A stretch of 64,000 bases of DNA from Bacteroidia bacterium (GCA_022760475.1 JALEFZ010000006.1:275855-339854), one strand, 5' to 3'; shown: positions 1 through 8,410, counted from the stretch's first letter. The notes: generated by a model from the letters alone, not told the origin. Made by a program: numbers and translations.

Positions 1-1
1 T

Positions 2-133
2 GAATGGGAAGATCATTTGGCAATATCTTCTGATGGCTGGGTTTTAGATAGTGTAAAGCACTGGACAAACCTGCATAAATACATCTTAAATACTTTGCCA
101 GAAATAAATAAACTCGATCTTCAGCATACCTAG
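2..133 (+). CDS. C-terminal end of an unknown protein (5' end outside window)
   Basis: An open frame enters from the left edge and ends in TAG after 43 residues rich in W, H, L and K. I do not recognise the family from so short a piece. The downstream gene starts 70 bases later on the same strand, so this is most likely the tail of a real gene, but it could be chance coding. Confidence 0.4.
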   Translation, partial: EWEDHLAISSDGWVLDSVKHWTNLHKYILNTLPEINKLDLQHT

Positions 134-202
134 GGGACACGCTCGTTCTCCAGCCGTATTTTCGGCACTCAAAAACAATTTCAAACCAATTCAATTCAAC
201 AA

Positions 203-1063
203 ATGAAACGCTATTCACCACTAATGTTGTTGGCTGCCATCTTGTTCATGGGAGTTAGCAGCCCTGATTTGTCATATCAGGGCAACTCTGAGACCCTTTG
301 CCATGCAATGGCTACATGGAACCAAATGGCTGCTACGGAAGGATTCTCCGAATTGCATCCCTATGTCAGAAAGATAGCACCTGATTTCTCTGCGAAAGGG
401 AAGATGATTACCTATAAAACCTCGGGAGGGGAAGAAGGGAATGCCTACCTCGTCAAGGCCGACAAAAAGACGAACAAGTATATTTTTGTCATCCATGAAT
501 GGTGGGGACTGAATGACAACATCAAGCAAGAGGCCGAAAAACTGGCCAAAGACCTGGGGGTAAATGCGTTGGCCTTGGACTTTTATGATGGAAAGGTAGC
601 TGAAAAGTCTGCCGGTGCCATGAAACTTATGACTGGTGTGAAGCAAAAGCGTGCCAATGAGTTGATCAAAGGGGCGATGGCTTACGCAGGTGAAGACGCC
701 AAAATTGCCACCATTGGATGGTGCTTTGGGGGAGGATGGTCTTTGCAGACGGCTCTTGAACTGGGAGACCAGGCTGTAGGCTGTGTGATGTACTATGGAA
801 TGCCTGAGCAGGATGTCGATCGTCTTAAGACCTTAAAGACGGATGTATTGGGAATATTTGCAGGTCTTGAAGGAAGGATTAATCCGAAGGTGGTTGCCGA
901 ATTCCAAGGGAATATGAAGAAAGCAGGAAAAAAGATTACGATTCACTCCTTCAATGCGGAGCATGCTTTCGCGAATCCTTCAGGAGCGAGGTATGACAAG
1001 GAGTCTGCGGAGATCGCCTACATGCTTACACTGAAGTACCTGAATGGTAGGTTTGGAGTTTAG
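203..1063 (+). CDS. secreted dienelactone hydrolase-family alpha/beta hydrolase
   Basis: The 286-residue product has an N-terminal hydrophobic signal segment (about residues 5-20), then a dienelactone-hydrolase-like fold: the beta strand ending HEWWGLN (about 98-104), the nucleophile elbow GWCFGG with Cys174, and the C-terminal catalytic His254 in the motif EHAFANP. The family uses a Cys-Asp-His triad; at the place where Asp is expected (after strand beta7, FAGLEGR) I see Glu223 instead. It probably hydrolyses a lactone or ester in the periplasm, substrate unknown. It is convergent with the TonB receptor gene and separated from it by a 54-base perfect palindrome. The family call is firm; the substrate is open. 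Confidence 0.85.
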   Translation: MKRYSPLMLLAAILFMGVSSPDLSYQGNSETLCHAMATWNQMAATEGFSELHPYVRKIAPDFSAKGKMITYKTSGGEEGNAYLVKADKKTNKYIFVIHEWWGLNDNIKQEAEKLAKDLGVNALALDFYDGKVAEKSAGAMKLMTGVKQKRANELIKGAMAYAGEDAKIATIGWCFGGGWSLQTALELGDQAVGCVMYYGMPEQDVDRLKTLKTDVLGIFAGLEGRINPKVVAEFQGNMKKAGKKITIHSFNAEHAFANPSGARYDKESAEIAYMLTLKYLNGRFGV

Positions 1064-1074
1064 GGTAAATGCAC

Positions 1075-1128
1075 TTTTTTCTACTAGCCCTGTCAGGGTT
1101 ATAACCCTGACAGGGCTAGTAGAAAAAA
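1075..1128. terminator. 54-base perfect palindrome, likely bidirectional terminator or REP-like unit
   Basis: Six T, a 42-base self-complementary core beginning CTACTAGCCCTGTCAGGG, then six A. Each half also contains its own near-palindrome CCCTGtCAGGG, so one large hairpin or two small ones could form. It lies between the converging genes ending at 1063 and 1156 and has U-tracts in both directions. Confidence 0.75.
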
Positions 1129-1155
1129 TTATCTCCAAATCAAAATAAAACAGAA

Positions 1156-4005
1156 TTAATAGCTGATCTGAACACCTAGCCACATTTGCCTGGGCGCAGT
1201 GAACCTTGCAGGATTATCCAACGGCGTTCCCCTATCCTGTGGATCAGGGAACCTGGGATCTCTCGCCGAGATAGGCACATCATCGCCTGGCATAAAGGCA
1301 GTCCCTGTTACCCCATTGATGATGGTCGAAGATCTATAATTGGTGAAGTTTTTCAATTCAAAAGTAAGCGAAGCCTGAACCTTGTTAAAGATTTTGAAGT
1401 CCCTGCTTACTTTCAGATCAGCCCAAAACCATGGAGAGCCAACCCTTGAAAAAGGTTGATCATCAATTCTTTCCCACTCAGGACGTCCCGTATCTTCATT
1501 GTTTCCAACAAACTGGAAGGGTGTATACCTCAAACCTGATTTGTAAGTGGCTACCACGGTTGCCCTGAATCCTTTTAGGGGAAGCCCAAACACCTCCGCT
1601 TTGTCTTGTGGAGTGAATATCCCCAGAAACTTGAAGTCAAATGGCCTGTCCCAAGCCAAAAATTGCTCCTTTGTAGTGTTGACGAAGCCTTGCTGTGCAA
1701 TTTGAAGCGCCGATTCTGCAGCGGAATTGGATTTTCCTGTTGCAATTTGATAAGCGCCGCTCAGGGTTCCCCTAAACCAGTTTCCAATTCTTCTAGTCAG
1801 ACTCAATTCCAATCCACGGATACGTGCGTAATCCTGATTGATGGCAAACCTTCTCTGAGAAGCCCTTTGACCTCCAATACTCACCTCTGCCTGACGAGTT
1901 ACGATGTATTCGAATTTATCGTTGTAGAAGGCCGTTGCAGTCAGTGCCCAGTCTTTGGTCAACTGCGATTTCAAGCCTACTTCGTATGAAACAGTCACCT
2001 CCGGATTGATGTTGGGGTTACCAAGGTTGGCGAGGAAACTCCTGTCCTGGAATACCCTGTCCAGACCGGCATAGACAAACCTTGCATGAGGCATTCTCAT
2101 GGCATGTCCATAGTTGAAGTACAAGACATTGTTGTCAGTAACGGGGAATGATACCCTCACACGTGGCAGAAGCCTGGCTTTCCAGCGAAGACCTGCAAAA
2201 CCGAAGGTTTCATTCATATAATCTTCCCTGATTTGTGGAAGTACAGGAGCCAGGGAATCACTCACAGCCTCATCAGCAAATCTTCCCGGAGCCCAGTAGT
2301 TTAACCTTGCTCCCACAGAAGCGATGATTCCTTTATATTCAATTTCATCTGCCACGAAGAAACCACCTTCGATTGGCCTCACAAACCAGAAGTCACTGCT
2401 TGAACCCAATCTGCTGGATTGGGTAGTTGTACTGTCATTGATCTGAATTGGAGCACCCACCCATGGAGAAGTAACATCAATCCATTGGTACTCTTTCATT
2501 TTATGTTCCCAACCCATCTCAACGTAATGGATCTGATTTTTAGATTCAAATGAAAACTTGGGCTTAAATGTATATTCCTCTACATAGTGATCGTGCCAGC
2601 GACTTGCCAAACCACCATTGTTGACCAATCCGGGTCCAGGAAAGACGAAAACAGCAGGATCGGTAGCCAGGGTCCCAAATGGATCCCAAAGCTGTACAGG
2701 ATCAGTTACAATGGAGAAGGCGTCATAAACCCTGTCTAGGGTGGAATCCCTAAATGGCCTTCCGTTTGCATCAGTTCGAAGGTTAGAAAAAAGCCTTCCA
2801 ACCGAAATATTCATGGTCCATTGCTCACCCAATACCGCCGTCAGGTTAGCAACAGTCAGGTTGGATCTGTGGGTATAAGTATTGGCGTTGTCCAGGTTCA
2901 AGCTAAATGGAAACTGGAAACCAGGCGTTACGATCTCGTCATTACCCACAATCTGGAGAGACCTGGTAGATTGGTTGATATTAAGGGAATGCTGATTGGT
3001 CAATGAAATCTTAAGTCCAGGACGAATCCTTGCGGTGAGCTTGACCGTGTTTGTCCAGCGATTGTCCTGGCGAGGAGCCCAAAGGGTATCATTGGTGAAA
3101 AGAGAGGAACGAACTTGTCTTGCTGTTGGACCCGGATAGCCGTCCGAGAGGTACATGCCCCCACTTACAAAGAAGGTCAGCTTATCCCTGAAAATAGGTC
3201 CTCCAAGAGAGAGGTTCACCTGATCGGTATTCCATCCCAGGCCTTCCTGAACCATCTGAGGCTCTTTATTCGCGCTGAAATTGAGGTTGTCTCTTCTCAA
3301 TGTCAGGTCAAATTCAAACTTTTTGCTTCCTTCTTTAATTTTGGTTGCGACCACACCTGAACTACCCGAACCGTACTCTACATCGCTACCTCCTGTCGTT
3401 ACTTCGATTGATTTGATAGCAGAAGCACTTACGTCTACCCCAAAACCTGTACCTGCCAGGGGATCTTGTGCATTGATCCCATCGATCAGGTACTCTGTTT
3501 CATACACCCTGCCTCCACGAATCTGGATGCCATCAGGATTTTGGCTGACACCCACCTGTAAAGCAGCCACATCCTGCACATTCTTGACACTGATCTCAGC
3601 AAGGTCTTCTTCACCAATCGTAACGCTGGACTGCCCACTCTCCAGGTCAATCAGGTTTTTCTTCCCTACGATTTCAACTTCATTCAATGTTTTTATAGAA
3701 GGTGTCAGTTGAATATCCAGTTTTTTACTGCCTCCTGAAGGAATGGAAACGCCATTCACAATTTTCTCAGCGTATCCGATGATGGAAAACTTTACAGAGT
3801 AATCTTTGGCCTTGACACCTGTGATGTTGTATTTCCCACTGGCGTCTGCATAGGCACCTTTGTAGGTTCCAATGATGAATACTGAAGCGCCGACCAAGGG
3901 TTTTCCAGTCTCAGCATCTACAATCCGCCCATTAAGGTTACCCGTTTGGGAAAAGGATGTGAGGCTGAATATGGTTAAAATAGATAGGAGTAAAGCTTGT
4001 TTCAT
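1156..4005 (-). CDS. TonB-dependent outer membrane receptor with carboxypeptidase-D-like N-terminal domain
   Basis: This protein of about 949 residues is built as signal peptide (MKQALLLSILTIFSL...), a carboxypeptidase regulatory-like beta-sandwich (LNGRIVDAETGKPLVGASV, about 20-105), the plug domain with the typical IQIRGGR stretch and DGINAQDP, and a large beta-barrel ending in a terminal aromatic residue (GVQISY). Such receptors import siderophores, glycans or other large solutes across the outer membrane using TonB energy. I chose the ATG at 4005 because the signal peptide starts there; an upstream in-frame ATG at 4047 would add 14 polar residues. No SusD-like gene is adjacent, so the substrate cannot be guessed. 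Confidence 0.93.
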   Translation of the reverse strand: MKQALLLSILTIFSLTSFSQTGNLNGRIVDAETGKPLVGASVFIIGTYKGAYADASGKYNITGVKAKDYSVKFSIIGYAEKIVNGVSIPSGGSKKLDIQLTPSIKTLNEVEIVGKKNLIDLESGQSSVTIGEEDLAEISVKNVQDVAALQVGVSQNPDGIQIRGGRVYETEYLIDGINAQDPLAGTGFGVDVSASAIKSIEVTTGGSDVEYGSGSSGVVATKIKEGSKKFEFDLTLRRDNLNFSANKEPQMVQEGLGWNTDQVNLSLGGPIFRDKLTFFVSGGMYLSDGYPGPTARQVRSSLFTNDTLWAPRQDNRWTNTVKLTARIRPGLKISLTNQHSLNINQSTRSLQIVGNDEIVTPGFQFPFSLNLDNANTYTHRSNLTVANLTAVLGEQWTMNISVGRLFSNLRTDANGRPFRDSTLDRVYDAFSIVTDPVQLWDPFGTLATDPAVFVFPGPGLVNNGGLASRWHDHYVEEYTFKPKFSFESKNQIHYVEMGWEHKMKEYQWIDVTSPWVGAPIQINDSTTTQSSRLGSSSDFWFVRPIEGGFFVADEIEYKGIIASVGARLNYWAPGRFADEAVSDSLAPVLPQIREDYMNETFGFAGLRWKARLLPRVRVSFPVTDNNVLYFNYGHAMRMPHARFVYAGLDRVFQDRSFLANLGNPNINPEVTVSYEVGLKSQLTKDWALTATAFYNDKFEYIVTRQAEVSIGGQRASQRRFAINQDYARIRGLELSLTRRIGNWFRGTLSGAYQIATGKSNSAAESALQIAQQGFVNTTKEQFLAWDRPFDFKFLGIFTPQDKAEVFGLPLKGFRATVVATYKSGLRYTPFQFVGNNEDTGRPEWERIDDQPFSRVGSPWFWADLKVSRDFKIFNKVQASLTFELKNFTNYRSSTIINGVTGTAFMPGDDVPISARDPRFPDPQDRGTPLDNPARFTAPRQMWLGVQISY

Positions 4006-4179
4006 GTGTAAAGTGGGCTTGTTTTTGAGCGCTTTTTCATTGAACAAACAAATAACGCAATTCAGATTAAGAGATTTTAAAGATTTGGTGAGTAAAGGCT
4101 TTTATTTTCAAGAATCTTTGAAGAAAAAGAATAAGATGAGGATGTTTGAAACAATTTTTGAAAAATCTTCGTTTATGAC

Positions 4180-4210
4180 TTGACTGGTATCCAAAAGGAA
4201 ATTACTTTTG
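4180..4210 (+). promoter_or_regulatory. Bacteroidota-type promoter of tRNA-Glu
   Basis: A TTG at 4180-4182 is followed after 20 bases by TACTTTTG (4203-4210), which fits the Bacteroidota -33/-7 consensus (TTG, about 19-20 bases, TAnnTTTG). Start of transcription would fall about 30 bases before the mature tRNA. Confidence 0.7.
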
Positions 4211-4245
4211 TGCCCACAATTAAGCAATCGCTTGGTTGAAAACGT

Positions 4246-4317
4246 GTCCCGTTCGTCTAGCGGTTAGGACTCCAGATTTTCATTCTGGCAACAGGGGTTC
4301 GATTCCCCTACGGGATG
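4246..4317 (+). tRNA. tRNA-Glu (anticodon UUC)
   Basis: The cloverleaf can be drawn by hand: a 7-bp acceptor (GTCCCGT with ACGGGAT, first pair G-U), D-arm with AGCGGTTAGGA, anticodon stem CCAGA/TCTGG with loop TTTTCAT and anticodon TTC at 4279-4281, and T-arm AGGGG-TTCGATT-CCCCT. Discriminator base is G and CCA is not encoded. A terminator follows 17 bases later, so this is a single-tRNA unit. Confidence 0.95.
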
Positions 4318-4333
4318 CTTCCTAAAAATCGAC

Positions 4334-4366
4334 AAAAAGGCTTCACATCTGTGAAGCCTTTTTTGT
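4334..4366 (+). terminator. intrinsic terminator after tRNA-Glu
   Basis: A 13-bp stem (AAAAAGGCTTCAC with GTGAAGCCTTTTT) with loop ATCT is followed by T-rich sequence. It can also serve the minus strand, but no minus-strand gene ends on its right side nearby. Confidence 0.85.
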
Positions 4367-4464
4367 TTAATTACTTTTCTTAAAATCTAATCCGGTGAAC
4401 TTACCCTTTTTCACCTTTTCTGTTCGAGAAATCCCTCTCGTATTGATGCTTACAAGGCATTAAT

Positions 4465-5637
4465 CTATTCATTGGATCCAATTTTCTTCCAAACCCTGGT
4501 CTGCATGAAAAATCCTACCTGGCCATTGATCACAAGGGTAGAATCGTCTTTCAGCCTCAGTTTGCCATCTACTTTGAAAGAAAAATTGGGATGGGCCAAT
4601 TTCCCACAGCAAAACTCTTTCTCATTCTCCATTTTAAAATTCTCAAGCACATGGAAGTTCATACGCTTCACCTTGGCGTCTTTTTTGGGGTCAATCGCCC
4701 CAATCAATTTGCCTTGGTAATAATCACCATCCTTATAAATTGATACAATTCCCCCACCTACATCATCTCGCCAGACTCCCTCAAGTGCTGAGTTCTCCTG
4801 GAACGATGTACCCACAAGAGGTATCATCAATAGTAATAATGGAAAATGAGCCCTTTTCATTTCATTAACTTTTGAAGCCCCAAAACGCTTTTCCTGTATA
4901 CGGTCATAGGTTTTGACATAATCTGGATGCTCTGTATGCATTATTCTGTCCCAAAATCTGAAGTAAAGTCCATAATTTCCCTTGAATTTATGATGGTGGA
5001 GGTTGTGATGTACGGAAGTGACTAAAATCTCAAAGAGGAAACTACGTCGAAACCAACGTGGCATGACTTCATATCCGAGGTGAGCATAGACATTAAATGC
5101 AAAGGTCAGGGTAACCGTAAATAACAGTGCAAGCAAATGGACAGGCATGAGGATAAATATTAGGAAGCCCATTGCTGCCTCCATTATCGCTTCGATAACA
5201 TTAAATGAGTAGGTAGCAAGGGGAGTAGGATTGGTGGACTTGTGATGAACTAGATGTGTCCAACGAAAAAATGCCTTGTGGTGCATAGCTCGATGCAACC
5301 AATAAAAGTAGGTATCATAAATCAGCATGATAAGCAAGATGCTGGCAGGCAGCCACCAAATGGGATAATCATTCACATCAGTATAAATCCGGGAATAACC
5401 CCCAAGGTCATTGTTGTGGGCGATCCATGCTGCAGCGATGAATATGATCATTGATTTTAAAGAATGAAGGACTTCATGTATCAAGTCCTTTTGTTTGACC
5501 CATCTTTCCTGGATCTTTTGTCTGGAGAATTTACCTGGGTAAAGGACATAGAAAATGAGGAACGGGATACCAGCCATTAGAAAATATCGGCTGAAATTCA
5601 TAATGAATGGCAAGTAATGAGGAAGTTGAATTTTCAC
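4465..5637 (-). CDS. sterol desaturase/fatty acid hydroxylase fused to a DUF2147-like domain
   Basis: Residues about 15-245 form a membrane-bound di-iron oxygenase of the fatty-acid-hydroxylase/sterol-desaturase family: several membrane helices and the histidine clusters HRAMHH (115-120), HLVHH (128-132) and HHNLHHH (210-216). The family normally ends near residue 250. Here the frame runs on into a second methionine (residue 260, ATG at 4860) followed by a classical signal-peptide-like stretch and then a DUF2147-like domain (about 287-388, EGVWRDDVGGGIVSIY...). So either one fused membrane protein places DUF2147 in the periplasm, or a second protein starts internally at 4860. DUF2147 proteins are usually separate exported proteins. 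The enzyme's lipid substrate is unknown. Confidence 0.85.
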   Translation of the reverse strand: MKIQLPHYLPFIMNFSRYFLMAGIPFLIFYVLYPGKFSRQKIQERWVKQKDLIHEVLHSLKSMIIFIAAAWIAHNNDLGGYSRIYTDVNDYPIWWLPASILLIMLIYDTYFYWLHRAMHHKAFFRWTHLVHHKSTNPTPLATYSFNVIEAIMEAAMGFLIFILMPVHLLALLFTVTLTFAFNVYAHLGYEVMPRWFRRSFLFEILVTSVHHNLHHHKFKGNYGLYFRFWDRIMHTEHPDYVKTYDRIQEKRFGASKVNEMKRAHFPLLLLMIPLVGTSFQENSALEGVWRDDVGGGIVSIYKDGDYYQGKLIGAIDPKKDAKVKRMNFHVLENFKMENEKEFCCGKLAHPNFSFKVDGKLRLKDDSTLVINGQVGFFMQTRVWKKIGSNE

Positions 5638-5740
5638 GGCATTAAATTATAGTTTAGAGAAATTCTGAAGTTCCCCTTCCCCACTTTGGGAGAAAGGAGA
5701 TCTTCAGTCATGAATGTTGAGCTTTGGTTAGCTGTGGCAA

Positions 5741-6463
5741 TTAGGGTCTTAGGTCTACTGTGAATGGAGTTCCATTCACGACAATGGTAGCGGTTTGATT
5801 TCCATTGAAGGCGATGGTGCCTTGGAAGTTCTGGCTGTTCCCGTTTATGAGGACATCAAGGGTATATACCCCTGTGCCTGACAGGATGGTTTGGTCTCTT
5901 TTGTCTATCACTACGTTGGTAAGACTTAGGTCCAGTTCTGTATCGGTATCATTGGCGTTTCGGAAAGTAAGGTCCGAATTCCCGCTTCGGATATAATTCC
6001 CACTCCAACTCATGCTGGGTGAGCGAAGTTCAAGCCCAGTGACTGTCCCTGCGAATGTACTATTGCCAGTCGAAATGATTCTTGGGGTATTTACATCTAC
6101 GGAAGTTTGGACTGAAACGGAAGCACTTTGTGGAATGTTGAAATTGTTGCAAAGCACGCTCATGTTCCATATGATTTCGCTAGTGGCTTGGCGATTAGGC
6201 CTTACAAAGGAGTAAATGAACGTGTCGAGATAAGTTGTATCACATAAATCTGCCAAAGTGATGTTCTCGGTTTCGCTGGTAATGCTTTCCACATCCGCCA
6301 TCGCCCCTCCGTCTGCAGGGATTATATATGCTTCAACGATTTCCAGTGCTTCTTCCTCCGTCAATTGGTCATCCTGAATATTCCCAGGATCGGCACAGGA
6401 AGCCATTAGGCAAAGGAATAGGGTAGCCGTGATCATTACGATCGAGCTTGTAATACGCCTCAT
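5741..6463 (-). CDS. lipoprotein of unknown function
   Basis: The 240-residue product starts with a lipoprotein signal (hydrophobic run, lipobox LMASC with Cys23). The rest is rich in T, S, N and I in alternating beta pattern and looks like a beta-sandwich or beta-barrel-like exported protein; I do not recognise a family. It has a very good promoter at 6508-6537 with two adjacent dyads of Crp/Fnr type just upstream, and a Crp/Fnr gene lies next upstream on the same strand, so activation by that regulator is a reasonable guess. Confidence 0.7.
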   Translation of the reverse strand: MRRITSSIVMITATLFLCLMASCADPGNIQDDQLTEEEALEIVEAYIIPADGGAMADVESITSETENITLADLCDTTYLDTFIYSFVRPNRQATSEIIWNMSVLCNNFNIPQSASVSVQTSVDVNTPRIISTGNSTFAGTVTGLELRSPSMSWSGNYIRSGNSDLTFRNANDTDTELDLSLTNVVIDKRDQTILSGTGVYTLDVLINGNSQNFQGTIAFNGNQTATIVVNGTPFTVDLRP

Positions 6464-6507
6464 TTAAGTAAAATTAAATTGTTTGTTTAATGGATAACTT
6501 GATGATT

Positions 6508-6577
6508 CAAAGGTAGGACATGACTTCCATAGGTCAACTTAACAATCGTTAAGAATGTCAATTAACAATTGTTAATT
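6508..6577 (-). promoter_or_regulatory. promoter of the lipoprotein gene with two Crp/Fnr-type dyads
   Basis: Read on the minus strand: TTG (6537-6535), exactly 19 bases, TACCTTTG (6515-6508). Directly upstream are two dyads, CTTAAC-AATC-GTTAAG (6538-6553) and AATTAACAA-TTGTTAATT (6560-6577), centres 23 bases apart. If the last G of the -7 box is at -4, the centres fall at about -41.5 and -64.5, the positions used by Crp/Fnr activators. The second dyad overlaps the end of the repeat element that follows. Confidence 0.75.
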
Positions 6578-6776
6578 AACACAAGTTGCCAGTTTAAAAC
6601 ATCCTAAATGTAAATTCCATTTCGATCCAGGCTCAGCTATCGTTTCCAATGGAACATGGCTTCTCGAAATGAAAGCCTGGATTGCCCAGACCGACACTGT
6701 AGGTTTTCTGTTAATGACAACTTTGTCTTTAAGCGAATAAAGGCATGTAGCACAACTGGCAACTTGGGCTAATTAA
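6572..6776 (-). repeat. dispersed element copy A with 23-base terminal inverted repeats
   Basis: The ends 6572-6594 and 6754-6776 are inverted repeats matching at 21 of 23 bases (core AAGTTGCCAGTT). The interior shares long blocks with 38873-39124, for example GACACTGTAGGTT and CAATGGAACAT. It begins 8 bases after the stop codon of the Crp/Fnr gene and would be transcribed as its 3' tail. No coding potential is seen. It could be a MITE-like element or a structured RNA. The stretch 6464-6784 holds only this element and the promoter. Confidence 0.7.
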
Positions 6777-6784
6777 TGAACTGA

Positions 6785-7390
6785 TTAATCATTTTTTCCC
6801 ATTTCTCTTTGAATGATCCGCTTCCTGATCCTGCTAAGTGAGACAGGGGTAATGCCAAGTATCCCAGCGATATACTTATCTGGAACACGATTGACAATAT
6901 GTGGGAATTGTTCGATATAATTGAGGTATCGCTCTTCTGCAGAGTACAACATGAAAGATTCTGAGTGTTTGAAGTTGGTCTTCATGATTTCTCTCAGCAT
7001 ATATTTTCGATTTTCTTCCAGTTTGGGATTTTGGGCTGCAATCTCCTGTGCCACATCAAATGAAATGCTCAATGTCTGGGTAGGTTCTACCGCTTGAGCA
7101 TAAAAGCGCGAAGGGTGCTCGAACAGCAGTTCGTCAATGTTGGCAAAAACTTGATCTTCCCAGCGTAACCAAGTGGTAATGTCCTCGCCTTGCTGCTTGG
7201 CAAGAAATGTCCTGATCAGTCCTTTTTGGATAAAGTAAACGGTACGGTCCTGACTTCCTTCTTTGAAGATATACTCTCCTTGATCAAAGGAGACGGGCTT
7301 GGCAGCCTTCAGGAGGGTAGTGATGTCTTGGAAACTGAGGTTTCTGGAGAGCTTGTAGAGCTTTTTGAGCTTTTCGAAGTCGATGAGCAT
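6785..7390 (-). CDS. Crp/Fnr-family transcription regulator
   Basis: The 201-residue protein has a cyclic-nucleotide-binding-like beta-roll (about 30-115, with GEYIFKEGSQD and VYFIQKGLIRTF) and a C-terminal winged helix (about 160-195; recognition helix region ITPVSLSRIRKRI). It lacks an N-terminal cysteine cluster, so it is not an Fe-S Fnr. The downstream lipoprotein gene carries two palindromes of the right type and position, so that gene is the natural candidate target. A repeat element starts 8 bases after its stop codon. Confidence 0.88.
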   Translation of the reverse strand: MLIDFEKLKKLYKLSRNLSFQDITTLLKAAKPVSFDQGEYIFKEGSQDRTVYFIQKGLIRTFLAKQQGEDITTWLRWEDQVFANIDELLFEHPSRFYAQAVEPTQTLSISFDVAQEIAAQNPKLEENRKYMLREIMKTNFKHSESFMLYSAEERYLNYIEQFPHIVNRVPDKYIAGILGITPVSLSRIRKRIIQREMGKND

Positions 7391-7551
7391 GTAGAAAGCA
7401 AAATTGTAAGAACCTATTTTAGAGCAATATATGAAGCAATCTTAAATGCCTATGGAAGAATTATGCTCAAAATTGACTTGCATCTATCATTCTTGTAAAA
7501 CGATAGCGCTTTTAAAGCTATGAAAAGGAATTTCTTATCCTGCCTAAGAGA

Positions 7552-7938
7552 TTAGCAATAAATTCGTCGAACAAGAAACCATGGCTGGGAATGGCCTGTT
7601 ATTTCGACCCAGTTGCCAACTTTTAAAAAGTTCTCATTATCGGATTTGGCCTCTATAACCTTATCACCAATCTGGACTTTACAAAATACTCCATTAGCCT
7701 GGATCACAATTCCTCTGAGACCAAAAATTCTCTCCATATTTCCTTCTCGTTGAGAAACACCTTCCATATGTTGATCAAAGTCCTTTTTTTCCTTCCTTGG
7801 GAAAAGTCTCTTTTTGGGATTAAGGCTACTATTTCGCTGAGCTTTGATAAATTCTCTATGGAAATTAACTCTTCTTTCTTCGCCTAAAAATCCATACTTC
7901 CTATTGAGAAAGTCTAAGTAATTTTCTCCAGTATACAT
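7552..7938 (-). CDS. small protein with OB-fold-like C-terminal half
   Basis: Not recognised with certainty. The 128 residues split into a charged helical N-terminal half (rich in R, K, E, F) and a beta-rich C-terminal half (GLRGIVIQANGVFCKVQ ... LKVGNWVEI) whose pattern resembles the N-terminal OB-fold of the ribosome GTPase RsgA; this likeness is by eye only and there is no GTPase domain. It starts 11 bases after the stop of the preceding HigB-like gene, so the two are probably co-transcribed. Confidence 0.55.
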   Translation of the reverse strand: MYTGENYLDFLNRKYGFLGEERRVNFHREFIKAQRNSSLNPKKRLFPRKEKKDFDQHMEGVSQREGNMERIFGLRGIVIQANGVFCKVQIGDKVIEAKSDNENFLKVGNWVEITGHSQPWFLVRRIYC

Positions 7939-7949
7939 ACTCTTTCGAT

Positions 7950-8285
7950 TTAGGGTAAATCAAAAAATCTCTTTCTAATTTTTTCAGCTGTCAGATACTC
8001 AAAACCTAAATTGGTATTCTTATTATTCCTGAAACAATGAGTCAGGTAAAGGCATAAATCCACCTCAGAATAGAAGGCCATAATTCTCAAGTCAATATCA
8101 TCTGCAGGCACCCTAATCTCATAAAGTTCAGGAAAGCCTTTGGGGAAACGGATGTTTGATGTAGGGAATTTTTCTCCAAACTCAATGTAGGCAAGAGCAA
8201 AATCTGACTGTTTTTGCTCATAGAAATTGAGTCCTCTGTAAGATTGGATAAATTCATGCAGAAAATTGATCCTACGGATAGTCAT
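7950..8285 (-). CDS. possible HigB/RelE-superfamily toxin-like protein
   Basis: The 111-residue product has the layout of Gp49/HigB-like proteins: N-terminal helices, then a small beta sheet with a YEIRVPADDIDLRIMAFY stretch and LTHCFRNNKNT, then a C-terminal helix, similar to the family pattern 'ElR...yRi.y.....lLh.F.KK'. The usual lysines after F are replaced by R-N-N-K. An XRE-type antitoxin-like gene lies 262 bases upstream, on the same strand, in reversed order compared with most higBA loci. The call is tentative. Confidence 0.5.
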   Translation of the reverse strand: MTIRRINFLHEFIQSYRGLNFYEQKQSDFALAYIEFGEKFPTSNIRFPKGFPELYEIRVPADDIDLRIMAFYSEVDLCLYLTHCFRNNKNTNLGFEYLTAEKIRKRFFDLP

Positions 8286-8410
8286 AATTGTATGGATTAA
8301 AATATTTTAACAATAGAATCAGCAAGTCTTTTCCGCCCACCATCCCTGGGATGTTTTTCGGATTTCGTAATTTTTGATACATTTTTTAAACAATATTGTA
8401 GTAGTAGTAA

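Noticed and set aside
272..646. 124-codon open frame on the minus strand inside the hydrolase gene
   Set aside because: It is antisense to a protein with clear catalytic motifs, has no signal or family pattern, and its composition is what the opposite strand of a coding region gives.
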